The notes under the pieces: model-generated
What the model was told of the DNA's origin: nothing
Database searches by the model: none
Seen by the model: the letters and a program-made list of their open reading frames with translations, nothing else
Shown: positions 28,397-37,273 of the stretch, piece by piece
Layout: each line of letters begins with the position of its first letter
Position numbering within the stretch: the stretch's first letter is position 1
Position numbers and translations under genes: made by a program
From: Occultella kanbiaonis
GTDB taxonomy: Bacteria > Actinomycetota > Actinomycetes > Actinomycetales > Beutenbergiaceae
NCBI RefSeq assembly: GCF_009708215.1
Contig: NZ_CP046175.1
Coordinates: forward strand, 2,914,001 to 2,978,000
Direction: 5' to 3'
Length of the DNA: 64,000 nucleotides

Positions 28397-29437
28397 ATGT
28401 CATCCCGTCCCACCCTCACCCATGCCCCCAGCAGCCGACGAGCCACCCGCGGCTTCGTGGCCGCCCTGGCCGCCGCCTCCGTGCTCGCCCTCGCGGCCTG
28501 TGGCGGGGAGGCCACCGCCGACGACGAGACGGCCGCGGAGGACGCCACCACCGCTGAGGCCACGTCCGTGGTGGTCGAGGACAACAACGGCACCCAGACG
28601 ATCGACCTGCCGCTCGAGTCGGTCGTCGCGACCGACAACCGCACGTTCGAGACCCTCTCGGACTGGGGCATCGAGCTGTCCGCCGCGGCTGTTTCGCTGA
28701 TGCCGGACACCATCGCGTACACCCAGGACGAGACGATCATCGACCTCGGCAATCACCGCGAGCCCGACCTCGAGGCCGTCGTCGCCGTCGCGCCCGACCT
28801 GATCATCAACGGCCAGCGGTTCGCCCAGTACCACGACGACTTCGTGGACCTGGCCCCGGACGCCGTCATCCTCGAGCTCGACCCGCGTGACGGCGAGCCG
28901 TTCGACTCCGAGCTGCGGCGCCAGATCACGGTGCTCGGTGAGGTCTTCGGTCACCAGGACGACGCCGAGCAGCTGATCGCCGACTTCGACGCCGCGATCG
29001 CGCGCGTCGAGGCCGCGTACTCCCCGGACAGCACCGTGATGGCCGTGAACACCTCCGGCGGCGAGATCGGCTACATCGCACCCGGCGTCGGCCGCGCCCT
29101 CGGCCCTCTGTTCGACATCTTCGGCTTCACCCCGGCCCTCGAGGTGCCCGAGGGCACCGATGACCACGAGGGTGACGACATCTCGGTCGAGGCCATCGCG
29201 GACTCCAACCCCGACTGGATCCTCGTGATGGACCGCGACGCCGCCGTCGCCGCGGACGACCCTGCCTACGTGCCCGGCGCGGAGATCCTTGAGGGTTCCG
29301 AGGCGCTGGCGAACGTCACCGCCATCACCGAGGGCAACATCGTCTACATGCCGGCGGACACCTACACGAACGAGGGCATCCAGACCTACACGGAGTTCCT
29401 CAACGCGCTCGCCGACGCCCTCGAGGGCAACGCCTGA
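28397..29437 (+). CDS. Iron-siderophore ABC transporter substrate-binding lipoprotein
   Basis: A 346-residue secreted lipoprotein. A basic N-terminus, hydrophobic stretch and lipobox LAAC put the lipidated cysteine at about residue 35, followed by an acidic linker. The body is a periplasmic-binding-protein class III fold (FepB/FhuD type): DLPLESVVATDNRTFETLSDWGIE, then VVAVAPDLIINGQRF and SNPDWILVMDRDAAV. It would capture ferric siderophores outside the membrane and hand them to the two permeases downstream. ATG 28397 is supported by GAAGGA about 7 bases upstream. A 10-base gap separates it from the first permease gene. Confidence 0.92.
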   Translation: MSSRPTLTHAPSSRRATRGFVAALAAASVLALAACGGEATADDETAAEDATTAEATSVVVEDNNGTQTIDLPLESVVATDNRTFETLSDWGIELSAAAVSLMPDTIAYTQDETIIDLGNHREPDLEAVVAVAPDLIINGQRFAQYHDDFVDLAPDAVILELDPRDGEPFDSELRRQITVLGEVFGHQDDAEQLIADFDAAIARVEAAYSPDSTVMAVNTSGGEIGYIAPGVGRALGPLFDIFGFTPALEVPEGTDDHEGDDISVEAIADSNPDWILVMDRDAAVAADDPAYVPGAEILEGSEALANVTAITEGNIVYMPADTYTNEGIQTYTEFLNALADALEGNA

Positions 29438-29447
29438 GCCTGGCCAC

Positions 29448-30437
29448 GTGACCACCACCCTCTCCACAGCGACGCCGAGTCGCGCCGAGGGCCGCCTCTT
29501 CGACTGGAGGCTGCTGCTGGGCGTGCTCGGCGTCGCCGTGCTGCTGGTCGTCTCCTTGTTCACCGGGCAGTTCGACATCCTCGGTGACCCGGACGGCGCC
29601 CGCATGTTCGCCATCACGCGGATCCCGAGGACCCTCGCGCTGGTGCTCGCCGGGGCCGCGATGTCCATGTGCGGGCTCGTGATGCAGCTGCTCACGCAGA
29701 ACCGGTTCGTCGAGCCGACCACCACCGGCACCACCGAGTGGGCCGGCCTCGGCCTGCTCGGTGTGATGGTGCTGTTCCCGGGCGCGAGCATCGCGGCCCG
29801 GATGGGCGGGGCGGTCTTGGCCGCGTTCGTCGGGACGTTCGTGTTCTTCCTGTTCCTGCGCCGGGTCTCGCTGAAGTCCTCGCTGATCGTGCCGATCGTC
29901 GGGATCATGTTCGGCGCGGTGGTCGGCTCGGTGTCCACCTTCATCGCGCTGCAGACGGACATGCTGCAGAGCCTCGGCATCTGGTTCGCCGGGAGCTTCA
30001 CCTCGGTCATGCGCGGCCAGTACGAGGCGCTCTGGATCGTGGCGGTCGTGGTGGTCGCGGTCTTCCTCGTCGCGGACAGGTTCACGGTGGCCGGCCTCGG
30101 CAAGGAGGTCGCCACGAACGTCGGCCTGAACTACGACCGGGTCATCATGCTCGGGACGGGGCTCATCGCCATCGCGACCGGCGTCGTCACCGTGGTGGTG
30201 GGGAACCTGCCGTTCCTCGGCCTGATCGTGCCGAACATCGTCTCGATGTTCCGGGGCGACGACCTACGCAGCAACCTGCCCTGGGTGTGTCTGCTCGGGA
30301 TCGCGATCGTGACGGTGTGCGACCTGGTCGGGCGGACCATCATCGCGCCGTTCGAGGTGCCGGTCTCGCTCATCCTCGGCGTCGTGGGTGCCATCGTGTT
30401 CATCGCGCTCCTGCTGCGGCAGCGACGTCATGGCTGA
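29448..30437 (+). CDS. Iron-siderophore ABC transporter permease (first)
   Basis: A 329-residue FecCD-family membrane protein with about nine hydrophobic helices after a short cytoplasmic N-terminus. ITRIPRTLALVLAGAAMSMCGLVMQLLTQN is the family signature near the N-terminus (the segment from ITRIPR to LAGAA, then GLVMQLLTQNRF). GNLPFLGLIVPNIVSMFRGDD is the equivalent C-terminal region. GTG 29448 gives a hydrophilic leader of about 20 residues before the first helix. It overlaps the second permease by eight bases, so the two subunits are probably made together. Confidence 0.92.
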   Translation: MTTTLSTATPSRAEGRLFDWRLLLGVLGVAVLLVVSLFTGQFDILGDPDGARMFAITRIPRTLALVLAGAAMSMCGLVMQLLTQNRFVEPTTTGTTEWAGLGLLGVMVLFPGASIAARMGGAVLAAFVGTFVFFLFLRRVSLKSSLIVPIVGIMFGAVVGSVSTFIALQTDMLQSLGIWFAGSFTSVMRGQYEALWIVAVVVVAVFLVADRFTVAGLGKEVATNVGLNYDRVIMLGTGLIAIATGVVTVVVGNLPFLGLIVPNIVSMFRGDDLRSNLPWVCLLGIAIVTVCDLVGRTIIAPFEVPVSLILGVVGAIVFIALLLRQRRHG

Positions 30438-31488
30438 GGCGACGATCGCCCGGCCGGCCGCCGAGCGCCGCACCCCGCCGGTGCGCCGGCGGACGTCGGG
30501 AGCCTTCCCGAACGCCCGCGCGCGCCGCCGCTACTGGATCGTGCTCGCCGTCCTCATCGTGCTCGCCGTCGGGTTCGGCTTCGGCCTGCTCGCATGGGAC
30601 AACCCGCTGCCGGTCGGATCCGACGGGTTCTGGCGGATCGCCCAGATGCGCGCGACGTCCGTCCTGGTCATGGCGATCGTCGCGGTCTGCCAGGCGACGG
30701 CGACCGTGAGCTTCCAGACGGCCACGAACAACCGGATCATCACGCCGTCGATCATGGGCTTCGAATCCCTCTACATCGCCATCCAGACGTCCGCGATCTA
30801 CTTCCTCGGCGTCACCGGGCTGGTCGCGCTGACCGGACTCCCCCAGTTCGTGCTGCAGGTGGCGGTCATGGTCGGCCTGTCCCTGCTGCTGTACGGGTGG
30901 CTGCTCTCGGGGCGGTACGGGAACCTTCAGATCATGCTGCTGATCGGCATCATCATCGGCGGCGGGCTCGGGTCGATCTCGACGTTCATGCAGCGCCTGC
31001 TCACCCCGAGCGACTTCGACATCCTCACCGCGCGCCTGTTCGGCTCCGTCTCGAATGCGGACCCGGACTACTTCCCGGTGGCGATCCCGTTGTGCGTCGT
31101 GGCCTCGGTCGCGCTGTGGCTGCGGTCCCGACGGCTGAACGTCCTCACGCTCGGCCGCGAGGCGACGATCAACCTCGGACTGAACCACAAGGCCGAGATC
31201 ATGAAGGTGCTGTTTCTCGTGTCCCTGCTGATGGCCACGTCGACGGCGTTGGTCGGGCCGATGACGTTCCTCGGCTTCCTCGTGGCTACTCTCGCCTACC
31301 AGTTCGCCGGCTCCGCCGACCATCGGCACATCTTCCCGGTCGCGGTGCTCACCGGCTTCGTGGTGCTGGCCGGCGCGTACTTCATCATGAAGAACGTCTT
31401 CTACGCCCAGGGCGTGGTCTCGATCATCATCGAGCTCGTCGGCGGGTCGGTGTTCCTCTTCGTCATCCTCAGGAAGGGCCGGCTGTGA
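30430..31488 (+). CDS. Iron-siderophore ABC transporter permease (second)
   Basis: A 352-residue FecCD-family membrane protein that should pair with the first permease as a heterodimer. The N-terminal 35 residues are Arg/Pro-rich and cytoplasmic, followed by WIVLAVLIVLAVGFGFGLLAW. QMRATSVLVMAIVAVCQATATVSFQTATNN and TALVGPMTFLGFLVATLAYQF are the family hallmarks (short segments visible in the sequence). ATG 30430 overlaps the previous gene by eight bases. Its stop overlaps the GTG of the ATPase gene by four. Confidence 0.92.
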   Translation: MAEATIARPAAERRTPPVRRRTSGAFPNARARRRYWIVLAVLIVLAVGFGFGLLAWDNPLPVGSDGFWRIAQMRATSVLVMAIVAVCQATATVSFQTATNNRIITPSIMGFESLYIAIQTSAIYFLGVTGLVALTGLPQFVLQVAVMVGLSLLLYGWLLSGRYGNLQIMLLIGIIIGGGLGSISTFMQRLLTPSDFDILTARLFGSVSNADPDYFPVAIPLCVVASVALWLRSRRLNVLTLGREATINLGLNHKAEIMKVLFLVSLLMATSTALVGPMTFLGFLVATLAYQFAGSADHRHIFPVAVLTGFVVLAGAYFIMKNVFYAQGVVSIIIELVGGSVFLFVILRKGRL

Positions 31489-32240
31489 TCACCCTGACCA
31501 ACGTACGCAAGAGCTATGGCGACGAGGTGACGATCGGTCCGGTCGACCTGCAGATCCCGACGGGTGGCATCACGGCGCTGGTTGGCCCCAACGGGGCGGG
31601 CAAGTCGACCCTGCTCACGATGATCGGGCGGCTGATGGGCATGGACGAGGGTGCGATCGAGATCGCGGGCTTCGACGTCGCGTCCACCGCGTCGAAGGAC
31701 CTCGCCAGGATCGTGTCGATCCTGCGGCAGGATAACCACTTCATCACGCGGCTGACGGTGCGACAGCTGGTCGGCTTCGGGCGGTTCCCGTACTCCAAGG
31801 GCCGGCTGACGCAGCACTGCGAGGACACGATCAGCAAGGCGATCGACTTCCTCGAGCTGACGGACCTGGAGCACCGGTACCTCGACCAGCTCTCCGGCGG
31901 GCAGCGCCAGCGTGCCTATGTGGCGATGGTGCTCTGCCAGGAGACCGATCACGTGCTGCTCGACGAGCCCTTGAACAACCTCGACATGAAGCACTCGGTG
32001 CAGATGATGCGGCACCTGAAGCGTGCCGCGACCGAGCTCGGCCGGACGATCATCGTGGTGCTGCACGACATCAACTTCGCCGGGACGTACTCCGACCACA
32101 TCTGCGCGGTCAAGGACGGGCGGGTGGTCGAGTTCGGCACACCGGAGGTGATCATGACCGATGAGGTCCTGACCCGGGTGTTCGACACCGAGGTGCAGGT
32201 CATCGACGGGCCGAACGGGGCGCTGGCGGTGTATTACTGA
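31485..32240 (+). CDS. Iron-siderophore ABC transporter ATPase
   Basis: A 251-residue ATP-binding subunit. It has Walker A GPNGAGKST, Q-loop LRQDNHF, signature LSGGQRQRA and Walker B HVLLDEPLNNLD, followed by the switch histidine in VVLHDINFA. It drives import through the two permeases encoded directly upstream. GTG 31485 overlaps the previous stop by four bases, and AGGAAGG lies about 8 bases upstream. It is the last gene of the iron operon; the repeats at 32243-32286 follow the stop. Confidence 0.95.
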   Translation: MITLTNVRKSYGDEVTIGPVDLQIPTGGITALVGPNGAGKSTLLTMIGRLMGMDEGAIEIAGFDVASTASKDLARIVSILRQDNHFITRLTVRQLVGFGRFPYSKGRLTQHCEDTISKAIDFLELTDLEHRYLDQLSGGQRQRAYVAMVLCQETDHVLLDEPLNNLDMKHSVQMMRHLKRAATELGRTIIVVLHDINFAGTYSDHICAVKDGRVVEFGTPEVIMTDEVLTRVFDTEVQVIDGPNGALAVYY

Positions 32241-32242
32241 GC

Positions 32243-32286
32243 CCGTCGGCCGAGCCCGGCGACGGAGCCCGGCGACGGAGCCCGGC
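32243..32286 (+). repeat. Hairpin and 13-bp tandem repeats after the iron operon
   Basis: GAGCCCGGCGACG is repeated about 2.7 times in tandem (32252-32286). The first copy also forms part of a hairpin with CCGTCG (32243-32248) pairing CGACGG (32260-32265). There is no T-run, so a terminator role is only possible. Simple slippage could also explain the repeat. Confidence 0.55.
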
Positions 32287-32347
32287 CGCCCACCGCCGGT
32301 GTCGGATGCGCCGCCGACGCCTACTCGTTCGCCGTAACCGGGCGCGC

Positions 32348-32353
32348 TACGGT
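32348..32353 (+). promoter_or_regulatory. -10 box for leaderless HIT-protein transcript
   Basis: TACGGT ends 7 bases before ATG 32361. The spacing favours this ATG over the in-frame GTG at 32352, which lies inside the -10 box. Confidence 0.55.
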
Positions 32354-32360
32354 GGCGGTC

Positions 32361-32789
32361 ATGGCGACCCTGTTCACCCGAATCATCGACGGCGACATCC
32401 CCGGCCGGTTCGTCTGGGCCGATGCGATCTGTGTCGCGTTCCTGACGATCGAACCGCGCCAGCTCGGACACACGATGGTGGTCCCGCGAGCCGAGGTCGA
32501 CCAGTGGGTCGACCTCCCGGCGGACGTGGCCGCGCACGTCTTCGCGGTCGCGCAGACGATCGGCGTGGCGCAACGGAGCGCGTTCGACGCGCAGCGGATC
32601 GGTGTGCTGATCGAGGGCTACGAGGTCCCCCACGCCCACGTGCATGTGTGGCCGAGCCGGTCCCCGGCGGATTTCGACCTGCGCAGTGTCATGCGCGACA
32701 TCCCCGACGCGGACGCCGATCGGGCGGCTGCGACGCTCCGGGAGCAGCTCCGGCGCGACGGGCACGCCGAGTTCGTACCCGAGCACTGA
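32361..32789 (+). CDS. HIT-family nucleotide-binding protein
   Basis: A 142-residue histidine-triad protein. Members hydrolyse or transfer nucleotide groups on substrates such as adenosine phosphoramidates. FTRIIDGDIPGRFVWAD is the usual N-terminus, PRQLGHTMVVPRAEVDQW the core strand region, and HAHVHVWP the HxHxHxx active site. The last 30 residues extend past the motif with no known feature. It stands alone between the iron operon and the HNH gene. No substrate can be assigned. Confidence 0.93.
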   Translation: MATLFTRIIDGDIPGRFVWADAICVAFLTIEPRQLGHTMVVPRAEVDQWVDLPADVAAHVFAVAQTIGVAQRSAFDAQRIGVLIEGYEVPHAHVHVWPSRSPADFDLRSVMRDIPDADADRAAATLREQLRRDGHAEFVPEH

Positions 32790-32844
32790 CCTCTGCGGGT
32801 GCTGAGAAGGAGCCAAGTCTGTATCCACACCCCAGAACCCGATG

Positions 32845-32864
32845 TCGTACGTGTGTTCTAGAGT
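32845..32864 (+). promoter_or_regulatory. Probable LexA (SOS) box overlapping the -10 of the HNH gene
   Basis: The 16 bases at 32845-32860 (TCGTAC-GTGT-GTTCTA) match 10 of the 12 defined positions of the actinobacterial SOS box TCGAAC-N4-GTTCGA. A -10 box TAGAGT (32859-32864) overlaps its end and sits 6 bases before ATG 32871. LexA binding there would block transcription until DNA damage. 13E12-family genes in Mycobacterium tuberculosis are known LexA targets, which supports the reading. Confidence 0.6.
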
Positions 32865-32870
32865 GGGGTC

Positions 32871-35279
32871 ATGCAGTCACGCACGGACGACGAGCGGCTC
32901 ACCGACGCTGAGGCCGCCGCACTCGCGGCCGCCGACCGCGCCGACGCCGCCGCCGAGTACGCCTCCTGGCTGGGTGCTGACGGCGAGCTGACCGTCCCCG
33001 CCGACTGGCTGGCGGAGGTACCGGAGGAGCTCCTCGCGGAGATCTTCGGAGTTCCCACCACGGAGCCCGGCGCCCCGGACCCGGCCGAAGCAGAACCCAG
33101 GACCGTGGACGCCGATGACCTCGCCGAACTCGCCCCTGGGCCCGAGTTGCTGAGCCTGCTCCTGGCGGCGGACAGTCTGCGCGGAGACTCGTACACAACG
33201 CTCGAGGAGATGGCGGCCTGGGACCGGGTCAGCTCGTGGGCGGCAGGCAAGGTCCGCGAACGCGCGTCGCTCGTGGGACAGGATGTGCGGCTTGAACTGG
33301 GTCCGGCGGCCGCACGCACGGCCGGGACGAAGAACACGAACTTCGCCGGCGAGGAGGTGGCCATGCGGCTCGGCTGCTCCAAGCAGCGCGGCCGCAACCT
33401 GATCCGAACCGGTGATGCGCTGCGACACGAGTGCATCTCGACCGCCGACGCCCTCGCCGCCGGTGAGATAGACGTCGCGAAGGCCGAGCTCATCGTGGCC
33501 GCCGTCGAGCACCTGTCCTCGGACCAGGCGATCGAGGTGCAGGACATCGTCCTCCCCAAGGCACGGCACCGGCCGCACCACCAGGTCCGCCAAGATCTGG
33601 CGCGTGCGGTCGCGGAGGTGGATCACGCGCACTTCACCCAGCGGGCGCAGGAGGCGGCCAAGAGACGGCGGGTCGATCGCCCGAGACCGCTCGGCGACGG
33701 GATGAGTGGACTCTATGCCGTCATGCCCACGCTGGACGCTGCGGCCGTGGACGCCGCCCTCGACGGCGCCGCGCGCGCTGCGCGTGCCAACGGGGACCCG
33801 AACACCATCGAACAGTTGCGAGCGGACTTCCTCGGCCTGTTCGGGCACACCGCCCTGGCCACCGGGACCATCGCGATCCAGCTCCCGGCGGGTACGGATG
33901 CTCCGATCGCCGGCGCGTCGTTGGCGAACGCTCCTTCCGTGACGGACGGCCGGTCGGGCCCCGCTCCGTCCGGCACTGCCGTGTCCGACCCGCCCGCACC
34001 GGGCACCGTGTCCGGCCCGCCCGCGGCCGGCCCTGCGACCCCATCCGTGCCTGTCGGCGGCCAGTGCACCTTGCCACCGGTCATTCTCGGCCTCGTCGCC
34101 CCGTTCGACGCCGCCGCCCTCATGGCCGACGGTGTCGTGCCCACGGCTCGTGCGATCGCACGGTACCTCGCGATCGCCGACCGCACCGGACGCGATCGCG
34201 AGCTGGTGATCAATGCGCTGAGCCCCGCCGGAATCGAGTGGTATCGCGACCGCATGCGCGAGGAGGAGCGCCGGCTACGGGTGCGCAACGCGCCACCCGG
34301 CCCAGTGACTCCCATCGTCGGTGCACTCCCTGGCATGCCCGTGCCCCCTCCACCGCAGGCGGATGCTCCAACCCGCGCGATCCGGCCCACCGGCACCGCT
34401 GCGCCCAGCGGCATCACTCCGCCCACCAGCAAAGCGATCCGGACCGGCGCGGCCGCGGCCCACGGCGCGGCCGCGGCCCACGGCACGGCCCTGTCCACGC
34501 CGCACCCGACGCCGAGGTACCAGCGCGTTGACCCCGGACTGCTCGAGGGCGGCGCCCACCTCCGCGGCGACACGGTGACAACGCCGTCCGCGCTCGGGGC
34601 AGCGGCCACACCGCGGTCTGCGTTCGGCCTCGTCATCTCCCGCAGCGAGGTCGATCTCGCTTCGCCTCCCGTCTCCGACCCGGAGCCCACGCGGGCCGTC
34701 CCGGCGTCGGGCACCGTGCTGCACCGATACCCGATCGGCTCGTCGGCCGGCCGCCGGGCCCGGGTGGACGTCACGATGCCGATCACCACCCTCCTCGGCG
34801 GCGACGCTCCGGCTTACGTCACCTCACTGGGGCCGATCCCAGCCAGAGACGCGCGCGCCTACGCTGCGCAGGCGACGCTACGCCGTCTGCTCACCGACCC
34901 CGCATCCGGCACCGTCCTGGACGTCGGCACCACGACCTACACTCCCCCGGTCGGGCTCGCGGACCACGTACGCCAGCGCAACCAGACCTGCGTGGCCCCG
35001 GGCTGCTCGCAACCGGCCGTCGACTCCGAGCTCGACCACACGGTGCCCTATCCCGCCGGCCCGACGGCGGCACACAACCTCGGGCCACTGTGCAAGCGGC
35101 ACCATCTGCTGAAGACACACGCCCGCTACCGCCTCGTCCAGCCCACGCCCGGCGTGTTCGAGTGGACCACGCCGACCGGTCAGCGGTATCGCAAACTCAC
35201 CGCCGGGGACACGATCCGCCTCGCCCGTGAGGTGGCCCCCGCAGCCGCGGATCGTCGGGACGAGCCGCCGCCGTTCTGA
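32871..35279 (+). CDS. DUF222 / 13E12-type HNH endonuclease-domain protein
   Basis: An 802-residue protein. The N-terminal half has the DUF222 region (AAWDRVSSWAAGKVRERASL, then EVAMRLGCSKQRGRNLI and LSSDQAIEVQDIVLPKARHR). The C-terminal 100 residues hold an HNH nuclease domain: QTCVAPGC, ELDHTVPY, then HNLGPLCKRHHLLKTH, with the zinc-binding cysteines. The region between (about 340-590) is low-complexity Ala/Pro/Thr, including a near-perfect GAAAAHGAAAAHG duplication, and is longer than in many relatives. The family is multi-copy in many actinobacteria and is linked with mobile DNA, but no flanking repeat or integrase is seen here. ATG 32871 is chosen for its -10 and SOS box. Confidence 0.9.
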   Translation: MQSRTDDERLTDAEAAALAAADRADAAAEYASWLGADGELTVPADWLAEVPEELLAEIFGVPTTEPGAPDPAEAEPRTVDADDLAELAPGPELLSLLLAADSLRGDSYTTLEEMAAWDRVSSWAAGKVRERASLVGQDVRLELGPAAARTAGTKNTNFAGEEVAMRLGCSKQRGRNLIRTGDALRHECISTADALAAGEIDVAKAELIVAAVEHLSSDQAIEVQDIVLPKARHRPHHQVRQDLARAVAEVDHAHFTQRAQEAAKRRRVDRPRPLGDGMSGLYAVMPTLDAAAVDAALDGAARAARANGDPNTIEQLRADFLGLFGHTALATGTIAIQLPAGTDAPIAGASLANAPSVTDGRSGPAPSGTAVSDPPAPGTVSGPPAAGPATPSVPVGGQCTLPPVILGLVAPFDAAALMADGVVPTARAIARYLAIADRTGRDRELVINALSPAGIEWYRDRMREEERRLRVRNAPPGPVTPIVGALPGMPVPPPPQADAPTRAIRPTGTAAPSGITPPTSKAIRTGAAAAHGAAAAHGTALSTPHPTPRYQRVDPGLLEGGAHLRGDTVTTPSALGAAATPRSAFGLVISRSEVDLASPPVSDPEPTRAVPASGTVLHRYPIGSSAGRRARVDVTMPITTLLGGDAPAYVTSLGPIPARDARAYAAQATLRRLLTDPASGTVLDVGTTTYTPPVGLADHVRQRNQTCVAPGCSQPAVDSELDHTVPYPAGPTAAHNLGPLCKRHHLLKTHARYRLVQPTPGVFEWTTPTGQRYRKLTAGDTIRLAREVAPAAADRRDEPPPF

Positions 35280-35293
35280 CCGGCCGGCCACAC

Positions 35294-35299
35294 TATGCT
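35294..35299 (+). promoter_or_regulatory. -10 box for leaderless Usp-like transcript
   Basis: TATGCT ends 6 bases before ATG 35306, in the short gap after the HNH gene. No Shine-Dalgarno sequence precedes the ATG. Confidence 0.55.
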
Positions 35300-35305
35300 C
35301 GCCTC

Positions 35306-35785
35306 ATGCCGACCTTTCTCATCCTCACCGAAGAAGCTCTCCGCGAGAGCGACGTGAAGAACATCCTCAATCTTCACGACGACCCGGAGGCGACCTTCGA
35401 GGTACTGGTGCCGGCCGACACCGAGCGCAACATCGTCACCGACTTCATCGACCACCTGAGTCTGTTCGAGATGCGCGAGGCGTGGGATGCCCTCGTCCAT
35501 CGCGCCGACAAGCAGAAGGCCAAGTTCACCGCGGACATCTCCCTGGGCGCGTCGCTGGAGCGTCTCAGCGCAGCCGGTGCGACGGCGTCCGGCTCGGTCA
35601 TCGCGGACGACCCGCTGCCGGCGGTGAAGCAGGCCGTGAACAACCTGAACGCCGCCGAGCTGATCGTGGTCACGCGGCCGCACGCCGTCGAGGACACGTT
35701 CCACCAGGACTGGGCCTCGAGGGCCCGCGAGGAGCTCGGTGTGCCGGTGCTCCACTTCTACGCGGGCACCGACTTCGTCGGCTGA
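35306..35785 (+). CDS. Small alpha/beta protein, possibly Usp-like
   Basis: A 159-residue soluble protein. Its alternating strands and helices (FLILTEEALRES, FEVLVPADTERN, AELIVVTRPHAVEDTF, VPVLHFYAGTD) resemble the universal-stress-protein or HUP fold, but no ATP-binding GxxGxxxxG motif of UspA is visible. The link is therefore structural analogy only. It stands alone with its own promoter. I cannot state a function. Confidence 0.7.
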   Translation: MPTFLILTEEALRESDVKNILNLHDDPEATFEVLVPADTERNIVTDFIDHLSLFEMREAWDALVHRADKQKAKFTADISLGASLERLSAAGATASGSVIADDPLPAVKQAVNNLNAAELIVVTRPHAVEDTFHQDWASRAREELGVPVLHFYAGTDFVG

Positions 35786-35863
35786 GGCTTCGACGGGCTT
35801 CGTCGGCCGACATTTCCACACGGGTACCGAATCCGGTCGGCTGCCATGACGACCTGTCAACTC

Positions 35864-35903
35864 GCTCAGAACCCGCTGTCCGCCCGGCTCAGAACCCGCT
35901 GTC
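35864..35903. repeat. 17-bp direct repeat at the 3' end of the ATP-grasp gene
   Basis: GCTCAGAACCCGCTGTC occurs at 35864-35880 and again at 35887-35903. The second copy contains the stop codon and last codons of the ATP-grasp gene (minus strand), and the first copy lies just past it. The likeliest origin is a small local duplication of the gene end. Confidence 0.7.
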
Positions 35904-37130
35904 GGTGGGCCGCGGGTAATACGTCCGCAGTGCCCGCAGCTGGTTGACCTGCGCCAGCAGCCGGTATGCCCACCGCTTCACGTTGCGGTCCTTGCGGTAC
36001 TTCAGCGGGTGCACGGCACGGCGACGCCGCAGCACCCCGCGTGCCTGCGAGAGCAGTGCCTCGTCGCGCACGTACCGACCCAGCACGAACGTCGGAATGT
36101 ACGCATAGATGCCCTCCGCCGTCGCCCGCTGTGGCTCGACCCGTCGACCACGCACCAGGTCCTCGACGAGCACCTGAGCGGTACTCACCCCGCCGACGTT
36201 CGCGTAGTAGTGCGATCGCCCAAGGCGCGGGTTGATGTCCAGCAGCCGGGCTCGGCCGTCACGCGGGTCGATCTTGAAGTCGACGCTCGCGAACCCGCGG
36301 AATCCCACCTCGGCGAGCACCGCACGCACGGATTCCACGAGCTCGGCGTCGTAGTCGACCATGATGATCGCCGAGTTCCCGATGAACGTTGGCTGGTGCA
36401 TCGCCAGTAACACCCGCCCGGAGGCGGCCATGGTGAGGTCCCCGTGGGAGTCGACGTAGCAGTTCACCACCCGGTTCCACGTGTCGTCACCGGGCACGAG
36501 CTCCTGCAGCAGCATGGTCCCGCCGTACTCGGCAGCGGCGATCCGCTCCAGCTCGCGCACGAGCGTGTCGGCGTCGTCGAGCGCGTAGACCTTCCGCCGG
36601 CCCGCGAACTTCAGCTCCTCGAACTCGGCGCCCGCGAACGGCTTCATCACGATCGGGAACGTCAGCCGCGCCGCCGCAGCCCGCCACGCCGGCTCGTCCC
36701 TTGGCAGCGCCGCGACGGCCACGGTGGCCGGCGCGAGGATCCCGAGCCGCTCCAGTACCGCGTACATCGAGGTCTTGTCCGCGAGGGCATCGACGGTCGC
36801 CGCGTCGGCGAACGGGATCACGTAGTTCTCCTCGAGCCGCTCCCGATGCCGCAGCACGAACGCGAGCTGGTGGTCGGAGTTGACCACCAGGATCCGGTCC
36901 GCGCCGGCGTGCGCCGCGGCCACGGTGTCGAGCGCGGCAAGGATCGTTGCGTCGTCGGCGCCGTCGCCGATGAGCACGTTGTCCAGGATCGCCGAGTCGT
37001 TGATCGGCCCCCGCGGCAACTCGCTGATGACGACAGACCGCACCCCGTACGCCTCATGGAAGGACCGCGCCATCGCGTAGATACCGAGGTCGGTGCCGAG
37101 CAGCACCGGGCAGAGCGTCCGGTTGGTCAT
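35889..37130 (-). CDS. ATP-grasp carboxylate-amine ligase, D-aspartate-ligase-like
   Basis: A 413-residue ATP-grasp protein. The pattern ADKTSMYAVLERLGI, FPIVMKPFAGAEFEEL, MLLQELVPGDDTWNR and FRGFASVDFKIDPRDGRARLLDINPRLGRS (read in short pieces) covers the nucleotide-binding lysines and metal-binding Asp/Asn. The C-terminal 60 residues are basic (RRRRAVHPLKYRKDRNVKRW), which suggests contact with membrane or polyanion. Relatives include D-aspartate ligases that add D-Asp to the stem-peptide lysine of peptidoglycan, which would suit an actinobacterium with such a cross-bridge; this is inference. ATG 37130 has GGAGG upstream. The gene stands alone. Confidence 0.85.
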   Translation of the reverse strand: MTNRTLCPVLLGTDLGIYAMARSFHEAYGVRSVVISELPRGPINDSAILDNVLIGDGADDATILAALDTVAAAHAGADRILVVNSDHQLAFVLRHRERLEENYVIPFADAATVDALADKTSMYAVLERLGILAPATVAVAALPRDEPAWRAAAARLTFPIVMKPFAGAEFEELKFAGRRKVYALDDADTLVRELERIAAAEYGGTMLLQELVPGDDTWNRVVNCYVDSHGDLTMAASGRVLLAMHQPTFIGNSAIIMVDYDAELVESVRAVLAEVGFRGFASVDFKIDPRDGRARLLDINPRLGRSHYYANVGGVSTAQVLVEDLVRGRRVEPQRATAEGIYAYIPTFVLGRYVRDEALLSQARGVLRRRRAVHPLKYRKDRNVKRWAYRLLAQVNQLRALRTYYPRPTDSGF

Positions 37131-37261
37131 GGGCGCGCGTCCTCCGTGCGGTTCTGGCGGGTGGGTGGTTCGCTGCGCGGGGCCGATGCCCGACGGCGGA
37201 ACGTGGGTGAGTCTAGCGGCCCACCTTCGGCGCGCCTCTCGTGGGTTGGCCCCGCGCGGCT

Positions 37262-37267
37262 TAGCCT
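37262..37267 (+). promoter_or_regulatory. -10 box for leaderless DUF3000 transcript
   Basis: TAGCCT ends 6 bases before GTG 37274. No ribosome binding site precedes that GTG. Confidence 0.55.
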
Positions 37268-37273
37268 GAACAA

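Noticed and set aside
32871-35279. The 13E12 HNH gene as an insertion sequence or intein
   Set aside because: No terminal inverted repeats or target-site duplication flank it, and it has a promoter of its own; the HNH domain is part of the family architecture.
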